A stretch of 12,113 nt of DNA from CAYGXH01 sp964354485 (GTDB taxonomy: Bacteria; Bacteroidota; Ignavibacteria; UBA10030; SZUA-254). The notes below the pieces were generated by a model. The model worked only from the letters and a program-made list of their open reading frames with translations, did no database searches and was not told the DNA's origin. Position numbers and translations under genes: made by a program. Positions 7,539 to 12,113 of this stretch are shown here, in pieces; the first letter of the stretch is position 1; each line of letters begins with the position of its first letter. The stretch covers positions 1-12,113 of the forward strand of contig CAYGZY010000106.1 of the NCBI GenBank assembly GCA_964354485.1. The letters are read 5' to 3'.

Positions 7539-8393
7539 ATGAAATCTATACGATGGTTATTCTTGCTGGTATGCATAATATTATTAATCGTTCCAGGTCA
7601 GGCACATGTATGCGACAGTACCATTCGTGTTCTTTCTTTTAATATCCGATATGATAATCCGGGCGACGGCCCGAATTCATGGCAATTCCGAAAAAACCGG
7701 ATTGCACAATTCATCCGGTACCATGGCGCCGATCTCTGCGGATTCCAGGAAGCTCTCAGCAATCAAATCGAGGATCTCGATTCGCTCCTGCCGGAGTATG
7801 ATTGGATTGGGGTCGGAAGAGAGGATGGAATGCAGAATGGCGAATTCTGTCCGATCTTCTTCAGGAAAGATCGTTTTACACTAAAAGATCAGGGAACATT
7901 CTGGCTTTCGGAAACTCCATCGGTTGCAGGCAGTAAAGGATGGGACGCTGCACTGCCCCGTATCGTTACCTGGTGCTTCGTAAAAGATACGGTCACACGG
8001 AATGTAATCGGGTGTTTCAATACCCATTTCGATCACGTAGGAGAAAATGCACGTAGGATGAGTGCGCAACTTCTAGTTGAAAAAGTTGACAAGTATATGA
8101 ATTCTGTTCCGCTAATCATTACGGGAGACTTTAACTGTACCGATACGTCGGTCGTGCATTTCATAATGAAGAAAAATGGATTCCAGGATGCGTTCCATAT
8201 TTCTCGTGAACCGCATTACGGACCAAATTCCACATGGAACGGCTTTAAAGAGATTGAAAACGGAAATCGTATCGATTTTATCTATGTACTTGGAGCCGTG
8301 AATGTTAGAAAACATGCAATACTCACAGATCGGTGGGATGGTAAGTTCCCATCGGATCACCTGCCGGTGCTTGCAGAAATCGTTATTCGCTGA
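7539..8393 (+). CDS. Secreted endonuclease/exonuclease/phosphatase-family protein
   Basis: The 284-residue protein has a signal peptide (MKSIRWLFLL... to about residue 22) and then one EEP-superfamily domain. Catalytic motifs appear in order: Asn35 in LSFNIRYDN, Glu71 in GFQEAL, His163 in CFNTHFDH, Asp197 and Asn199 in ITGDFNC, Asp246 in RIDFIYV, and Asp273-His274 in PSDHLPV. All key residues are present, so it should be an active metal-dependent phosphodiesterase or phosphatase. Family members cut DNA, phospholipids, inositol phosphates or other phosphoesters; the RYDNPGDG and NTHFDH forms are common in exported bacterial members of unknown substrate. An upstream in-frame ATG at 7428 is rejected: it lies in a terminator stem, whereas 7539 has GGAG at 7527-7530 and begins the signal peptide. 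Confidence 0.87.
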   Translation: MKSIRWLFLLVCIILLIVPGQAHVCDSTIRVLSFNIRYDNPGDGPNSWQFRKNRIAQFIRYHGADLCGFQEALSNQIEDLDSLLPEYDWIGVGREDGMQNGEFCPIFFRKDRFTLKDQGTFWLSETPSVAGSKGWDAALPRIVTWCFVKDTVTRNVIGCFNTHFDHVGENARRMSAQLLVEKVDKYMNSVPLIITGDFNCTDTSVVHFIMKKNGFQDAFHISREPHYGPNSTWNGFKEIENGNRIDFIYVLGAVNVRKHAILTDRWDGKFPSDHLPVLAEIVIR

Positions 8394-8521
8394 GTATTCA
8401 ATCCGGCATGTTGAAGGACAGAAAAAAGAATAATATTACGGCAGATAAATCACCGGCGTAAACATTCGCGTGAAAAATCCGTATCTAATATAGTAGTGCA
8501 TGAAGCTATATGAGGCAATAA

Positions 8522-9637
8522 ATGGATATGACAAGCTCAGAGAACCACGAAGAATCAAAACTTCACAGGGTAATTCGGAATGATTTGAAAAAGGGGGGCT
8601 TTAGGGGTACCATTCGCAGGGATTTCAGTGAACTGAAAGAGTTCTTCCTCGATGATGAAAGGAGAAACAGATTAAAAGCTATGGGGCGGTTCCGCCGCTG
8701 GATGTACACGATCGGCTGGCTGCTTAAAGCGCTTTTCCTAAAGCTTACACCGGTTCGAAGAATCCTTTTAATTGCCGCACTTGTCCTGTTGTTTCTCTCG
8801 CGGGAGATGGTATATTCTGATGACGATGTGACGATTCGTTTTAATTGGATGATAATTCCATGTTTCATGATGCTCTTCATCCTGATGCTTGAATTGAAAG
8901 ATAAGCTCCTCGCACGGGAAGAGCTCGAAGCAGGAAGAGCGATACAGCTTGAGCTTATGCCGGAAAGGAGCCCGTCGGTTCCGGGATGGTCTTTGTGGCT
9001 GTACGAACGCACTGCCAATGAGGTATGCGGAGACCTTGTTGATTTCCAATCTATCGATGAATCGCGCTGCAGGATCGCTCTTGCAGATGTCGCCGGCAAG
9101 GGATTGAAAGCGGCCCTCCTCTCCGTGAAACTTCAGTCGACAATAAGGGCGCTGTCGCCCGAAAATCTTTCCCTGGGAGTACTCGTTTCGAAGGTAAATA
9201 AGATATTTCATCGTGACAGCATACGGAGCATGTTTGCGTCACTTCTCTATCTCGAGCTCCGCACCGACAGTAATACAGTTACATTGCTGAATGCAGGCCA
9301 TTTCCCGCCTCTCATTCTGCGGGGAACCACGGTCGAGGAATTACCCAAGGGCGATCCGGGAATCGGCATTTTTCCTGAAATGTCATACGCCGAGAGAAGC
9401 ATCACTCTCAACCCCGGTGATATGATGGTTATTTACTCCGACGGTCTAACCGATGCCAAGAATGCGGCAGGCGAATTCTACGGTACACAACGGTTCGTTC
9501 ACATCTTATCAACTTCCCCCCGACGTGATGCAGTAACCGCAGGGGAAACAATTATACGTGAATTGGAAAATTATGTGGGAGATGCTCGCGTGTATGATGA
9601 TATTTCTCTGGCAGTTATTATGCGGGCCCGAGAGTAA
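8522..9637 (+). CDS. Membrane-bound SpoIIE/RsbU-type PP2C phosphatase
   Basis: The 371-residue protein has a basic cytoplasmic N-terminus (about 1-78), two membrane helices (about 79-95 and 109-124) with a short acidic loop between them, and a C-terminal SpoIIE-type PP2C domain. The domain opens with the usual linker AIQLELMPERSPSVPGW (140-156). Metal-binding motifs follow: CGDLVDF (Asp171), ADVAGKG (Asp189), NAGHFPPL, YSDGLTD (Asp307) and YDDISLAVI (Asp359, Asp360). All are intact, so phosphatase activity toward a phosphoserine or phosphothreonine protein is expected. In characterised systems the target is an anti-anti-sigma factor, but no STAS or anti-sigma kinase gene is adjacent. No recognisable sensor domain is present. 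GAGG at 8512-8515 supports the start. Confidence 0.9.
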   Translation: MDMTSSENHEESKLHRVIRNDLKKGGFRGTIRRDFSELKEFFLDDERRNRLKAMGRFRRWMYTIGWLLKALFLKLTPVRRILLIAALVLLFLSREMVYSDDDVTIRFNWMIIPCFMMLFILMLELKDKLLAREELEAGRAIQLELMPERSPSVPGWSLWLYERTANEVCGDLVDFQSIDESRCRIALADVAGKGLKAALLSVKLQSTIRALSPENLSLGVLVSKVNKIFHRDSIRSMFASLLYLELRTDSNTVTLLNAGHFPPLILRGTTVEELPKGDPGIGIFPEMSYAERSITLNPGDMMVIYSDGLTDAKNAAGEFYGTQRFVHILSTSPRRDAVTAGETIIRELENYVGDARVYDDISLAVIMRARE

Positions 9638-9695
9638 CCTGTCTATCAGTTCTCTATTAACTTCAGGGAACGTTGTTGGTATAGCGAAAAACTAT

Positions 9696-9730
9696 AAAAA
9701 ACGGAAGCCGACAATCTCATCGGCTTCCGT
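9696..9730 (-). terminator. Terminator of the sigma/anti-sigma operon, between convergent genes
   Basis: ACGGAAGCCGA (9701-9711) pairs perfectly over 11 bp with TCGGCTTCCGT (9720-9730) around an 8-base loop. On the complement strand the stem is followed by six T residues (A-run at 9696-9701), which makes a strong intrinsic terminator 16 bp past the stop of the TonB-domain gene. On the plus strand the T-run is poor (TTATTGG), so termination of the phosphatase transcript here would be weaker. Confidence 0.88.
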
Positions 9731-9746
9731 TATTGGCACACCTGAT

Positions 9747-10211
9747 CTATTTTTCTTTATCTTCTAATTTGAATTTTATAGGTACAATAACATTTACCTC
9801 AACCGGTTTTCCCTCATGTTTACCGGGATCGAATTTCCACTTGTATACCGCATTCAGCGCTGACTTTTCCAGATCTTTTGATCCAGTTTCATTTTTTATC
9901 ACAGTTGCTTCTTTTACCAAACCATCCTTTCCTACAAGGATCTGAACATGAACATCACCCTGAATCCCTTTTTTCCGCGCTTCCTCGGGATAAATCGGAG
10001 GCACCTGCACGGCCACAGTCGGCATTTCGACACCCATCTTCGGTATACCGGACGCTTGTTTATGTTTTAATGAATCGGTTTTCGCATCAGTACTTTTTTG
10101 CTGCTGCTCTATTGCCGACTTCTGATCCGGAGAAGGATTATGATCGCTTGTGCATCCGGCATACCCGATCATTGAAGGTATGGCGAACAGAAGAATGAAT
10201 GCGTACATCAT
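9747..10211 (-). CDS. Small exported protein with TonB C-terminal domain
   Basis: The 154-residue protein has a hydrophobic N-terminal segment (1-19) ending at Cys20 in GYAGC. This could be a lipoprotein signal with an imperfect lipobox (Tyr at -3) or an uncleaved anchor. A Gln/Lys/Ser-rich linker (about 24-55) follows. A TonB C-terminal domain occupies about 70-150: PPIYPEEARKKGIQGDVHVQ, then KDGLVKEATVIK and AVYKWKFDPGKHEGKPVEV. The classical Pro/Glu/Lys spacer of TonB is short here and no ExbB/ExbD genes are adjacent. It may therefore be an envelope protein using this domain rather than a full energy transducer. The ATG at 10209-10211 is preferred over 10230-10232: AGGA (10220-10223) lies eight bases ahead and the hydrophobic segment begins there. 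It is the third gene of the sigma operon. Confidence 0.82.
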   Translation of the reverse strand: MMYAFILLFAIPSMIGYAGCTSDHNPSPDQKSAIEQQQKSTDAKTDSLKHKQASGIPKMGVEMPTVAVQVPPIYPEEARKKGIQGDVHVQILVGKDGLVKEATVIKNETGSKDLEKSALNAVYKWKFDPGKHEGKPVEVNVIVPIKFKLEDKEK

Positions 10212-10234
10212 TTTTTCTTTCCTTTCTAACATTA

Positions 10235-10750
10235 TTAGTAAATCCGTCGTTTATTGTCACTTTTTGTCTGTATCATTGCAGTACTTGTCACTTCTACCGG
10301 GGGCATGCCGTAGTAAAAAATAACTGCAGTAGGCTGGGCGTACTGCTGCGGAAAATTTACAGGCACCGCGGATGGACCGGCTTCGCGGTAAAAGATACCA
10401 CTTATTAAAAACCCGATGATGATTGCAGCGAATGCCGCACCAATAGCAACCGGAATGGGAAGTGTGATACGGTGTCTCGTCCGGGTGGCTTGTGCCGGTG
10501 TTGTGCGGGGAGCTTCTGATCTCCATGGATGTTGTACACTGCTGAGGTGGGAGAGAATGGTCTCGTCTATCTCAGCCGGGTAGTTGATTTGCTCCCTCTT
10601 CTGAATATCACGCATGCGTATCATTACATTAATGAATGATTGGCAGTCGGGACAAGTCGTGAGGTGTTTGAACAATTCCATCTGGTCGTGCGTGCTGAGT
10701 TCTCCGTCGATGAAAGATGTGATGCGTTCCTGCTTATCACTGCAGCACAT
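10235..10750 (-). CDS. Zinc-finger anti-sigma factor with one membrane helix
   Basis: The 171-residue protein has the ZAS/zf-HC2 signature His29-x3-Cys33-x2-Cys36 (KHLTTCPDC) in an N-terminal helical domain that contains FIDGELS. In characterised proteins this domain clamps the sigma factor. A basic, Pro/Thr-rich linker leads to a membrane helix at about 97-120 (TLPIPVAIGAAFAAIIIGF...). About 50 residues, rich in Pro, Tyr and Val, lie beyond it, presumably in the periplasm, where a signal could be sensed. Two extra cysteines, Cys2 and Cys3, sit at the N-terminus. It starts two bases after the sigma factor's stop with AAAGGAG (10757-10763) inside the sigma gene, so translation is likely coupled to give balanced amounts. 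The predicted partner is the sigma factor encoded immediately upstream. Confidence 0.9.
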   Translation of the reverse strand: MCCSDKQERITSFIDGELSTHDQMELFKHLTTCPDCQSFINVMIRMRDIQKREQINYPAEIDETILSHLSSVQHPWRSEAPRTTPAQATRTRHRITLPIPVAIGAAFAAIIIGFLISGIFYREAGPSAVPVNFPQQYAQPTAVIFYYGMPPVEVTSTAMIQTKSDNKRRIY

Positions 10751-10752
10751 GA

Positions 10753-11298
10753 TTAGCTCCTTTCAGAGAAAAGTGGTTTCAAAATTTCATAAATCATTTG
10801 ACGTGCCCGGAACAGACGAGATTTTACTGTCTTTTCCGGAATCCCAACGATATCTCCGATCTCACGGTAAGATAGATTCTCATACTCACGCAGAATAATC
10901 ACCTCGCGAAGGTCAGGATCTAATTGAATAATAGCGCTGTTCACGAGAGCGATCTCCCTATCTCTATCCACGGAGGAGATCGATGAATCCGGACTCGTCT
11001 CTGCAATATCGTCGGTAAGCGGAGAGAATATTTTATTTTTTCGAAAATTAGAAATGCATTCGTTCCGTGCGATAGCAAATAACCATGAACGAAATCTTCC
11101 GGGTTGCTGCAACTGGTCGCGCTTTTCGTAGACTTTGAGGAAAACGCACTGGACAGCATCTTTCGCCGTGTCAGAGTTTGCAAGCATCTTGAGGCAAAAA
11201 TTGTAAATGGCGTGCTTGTACCTATTGTACAATGTGATGAAAGCGATATCATTCCCATCGCGAAATGCTTTGATCAGTTCATCATCGGGGATAATCAT
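10753..11298 (-). CDS. ECF-type RNA polymerase sigma factor
   Basis: The 181-residue protein has only the sigma-2 and sigma-4 regions, as ECF factors do. Region 2 spans about 20-88: LYNRYKHAIYNFCLKML, DAVQCVFLKVYEK, then FRSWLFAIARNECISNFRK. A variable acidic linker of about 30 residues follows. Region 4 spans about 120-172, with ALVNSAIIQLDPDLREVI, REYENLSYREIGDIVGIPEKT and VKSRLFRAR forming the -35-recognition helix-turn-helix. It directs polymerase to a specific promoter set and should be held inactive by the adjacent zinc-finger anti-sigma factor. The ATG at 11296-11298 is the only start codon in frame and has no good Shine-Dalgarno of its own; it overlaps the stop of a six-codon leader frame (11295-11315). 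Confidence 0.93.
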   Translation of the reverse strand: MIIPDDELIKAFRDGNDIAFITLYNRYKHAIYNFCLKMLANSDTAKDAVQCVFLKVYEKRDQLQQPGRFRSWLFAIARNECISNFRKNKIFSPLTDDIAETSPDSSISSVDRDREIALVNSAIIQLDPDLREVIILREYENLSYREIGDIVGIPEKTVKSRLFRARQMIYEILKPLFSERS

Positions 11299-11315
11299 GC
11301 AATCATTCTTGTCAT
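11295..11315 (-). promoter_or_regulatory. Six-codon leader frame overlapping the sigma factor start
   Basis: On the complement strand, AGGAAG (11320-11325) is followed four bases later by ATG at 11313-11315, opening the frame M-T-R-M-I-A. Its TGA (11295-11297) overlaps the sigma factor's ATG in an ATGA junction. The sigma start lacks its own ribosome binding site, so ribosomes may load on the leader and re-initiate at the sigma start. Whether the leader is translated is inference. Confidence 0.35.
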
Positions 11316-11412
11316 ATATCTTCCTACTTAAAGACGCGCGGGATGTCGTAAAGTTGTTCTAATAATCCGGAAAATTTAAAAAATGGAAATAAATAGCCCT
11401 CAGCGCTCATTT

Positions 11413-11441
11413 TTGTAGGTAACGCTATATTTTTATACATT
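11413..11441 (+). promoter_or_regulatory. Candidate promoter of the GH36-like gene
   Basis: TTGTAG (11413-11418) and TACATT (11436-11441), spaced by 17 bases, resemble a housekeeping -35/-10 pair in the divergent gap 11316-11471. The region is AT-rich, so a chance match is possible. GAGGTG just before the next start is a good ribosome binding site. Confidence 0.3.
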
Positions 11442-11471
11442 CCTCCCCTAATATAACTCTTTGAGGTGATT

Positions 11472-12113
11472 ATGGAAATGGTTAAAAAGCTCTTTGGTGC
11501 CGTTATTGTGGTCGGATTAGTTGTTCTGCCTCTCCAGTCTGCTTTTTCTCAAATCGCCACGGAGAACTTAAATATACCTGCAGGTTATAAATGGGACGGT
11601 CGGCAGTTTACACTCGAGTATAACGGTACGATCATCGTAAAACTGACTTTGGGGAAGGGGCAGGAAGTCGATGATTTTGCAGTGATTACATCTGATGAGA
11701 GTAATAAAGTGGAACAGGTATTCAAATGGGTTTCACGAAAGATACCGCTGGAGTTTACCGGTTTTGCCAGGGGTTCAGAGGAATCATTCCCCTGTGAAGC
11801 TGAGAAGGGGGAGGATGCACCCGTCATGATCCGGCATTGTGTAGGATTGAGCCATAGTCTCCTGAATCGCGCGGTGTACGATAGAAAGTACGATTGGCTC
11901 CTTTCAGCAGATTTTCCTACTACTATAACCATTTCCCCTTTGAAGAACGGGGGAGAGAAAAATGAATTTGCCATCATACTGAAGGGGAACGACGTACTGC
12001 TCCGTTTCCGGCCTTCATTCTACAGGAGTCATAGGGGTCTTGAATATTTTACACCGTGGAAATATAAAATCTGGGATAGATCGGTAGCCGGTTGGTGCTC
12101 GTGGTTCGCATAC
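11472..12113 (+). CDS. Exported alpha-galactosidase-like (GH36/clan D) protein, 3' truncated
   Basis: The first 214 codons are present and the frame is open at the window edge. A signal peptide covers residues 1-26 (MEMVKKLFG, a hydrophobic core, then AFS before Gln27). The following ~170 residues are beta-rich, as in the N-terminal beta-sandwich of GH36-type enzymes. They end in PWKYKIWDRSVAGWCSW (196-211 region); GWCSW resembles the start of the clan D TIM barrel (GWNSW or GWCSW in alpha-galactosidases, and a similar motif in raffinose synthases). The catalytic aspartates would lie beyond the window, so activity cannot be judged. GAGGTG at 11464-11469 precedes the ATG. The gene is divergent from the sigma operon across 173 bp. 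An unrelated exported protein with a chance GWCSW cannot be excluded. Confidence 0.6.
   Translation, partial: MEMVKKLFGAVIVVGLVVLPLQSAFSQIATENLNIPAGYKWDGRQFTLEYNGTIIVKLTLGKGQEVDDFAVITSDESNKVEQVFKWVSRKIPLEFTGFARGSEESFPCEAEKGEDAPVMIRHCVGLSHSLLNRAVYDRKYDWLLSADFPTTITISPLKNGGEKNEFAIILKGNDVLLRFRPSFYRSHRGLEYFTPWKYKIWDRSVAGWCSWFAY

Noticed and set aside
8563..9211. Long minus-strand open frames opposite the SpoIIE-type gene
   Set aside because: They are shadows of an intact PP2C gene with all catalytic motifs; their translations are Ser/Arg-rich with no recognisable domain.
11330..11355. ECF-like autopromoter on the minus strand (AACTT, 15 bases, GTC)
   Set aside because: The spacing matches an ECF promoter, but transcription would begin near 11324, inside the leader's ribosome binding site. 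The motif is short enough to be chance.
11585..11977. 130-codon minus-strand open frame opposite the GH36-like gene
   Set aside because: The plus frame has a signal peptide, ribosome binding site and a GWCSW motif and continues to the window end; the antisense frame has none of these.

Overview
The window looks like an ordinary chromosomal stretch of a Gram-negative bacterium. Evidence for an outer membrane is an OmpP1/FadL-type barrel, a lipoprotein peptidase, a TonB C-terminal-domain protein and secreted hydrolases. The gene types (OmpP1/FadL, paired M16 peptidases, SpoIIE-type phosphatase, ECF sigma/anti-sigma) fit the Bacteroidota/Ignavibacteriota/Calditrichota part of the FCB group. Clear AAGGAG-type ribosome binding sites argue against a typical Bacteroides. 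This placement is inference; there is no rRNA or marker gene.

Layout. At 1-279 there is possibly the 3' end of an upstream gene, then a decayed REP-like palindromic repeat. At 280-1533 is a cytoplasmic DUF885-like metallopeptidase. At 1647-2744 a DUF2148 iron-sulfur protein and a small SAM methyltransferase are tightly coupled. At 2932-4185 is an OmpP1/FadL outer-membrane transporter. The gap 4186-4620 holds a 124-bp MITE-like element with 11-bp terminal inverted repeats and three internal hairpins. At 4621-7379 two M16 peptidase genes form an operon closed by a terminator at 7407-7442. At 7539-8393 is a secreted endonuclease/exonuclease/phosphatase-fold enzyme, and at 8522-9637 a membrane-bound SpoIIE/PP2C phosphatase.

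The complement strand carries a three-gene operon, read from 11298 down to 9747: ECF sigma factor, zinc-finger anti-sigma factor with one membrane helix, and a small exported TonB C-terminal-domain protein. It ends at a strong terminator (9696-9730) that lies between it and the convergent phosphatase gene. Divergent from the sigma gene, an exported protein starts at 11472 and runs off the window; its GWCSW motif suggests an alpha-galactosidase-like (GH36/clan D) enzyme.

How genes work together. The M16 pair has complementary halves of an active site: the first has the zinc motif HLFEH but lacks the C-terminal Arg/Tyr pair, and the second is the reverse, so an obligate heterodimer is likely. 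The sigma/anti-sigma pair should form an envelope-signal switch with the TonB-domain protein as a co-regulated envelope component. I see no defence system, CRISPR array, prophage, tRNA or rRNA. The most distinctive items are the MITE-like element, the split M16 pair, and a six-codon leader frame overlapping the sigma factor start.
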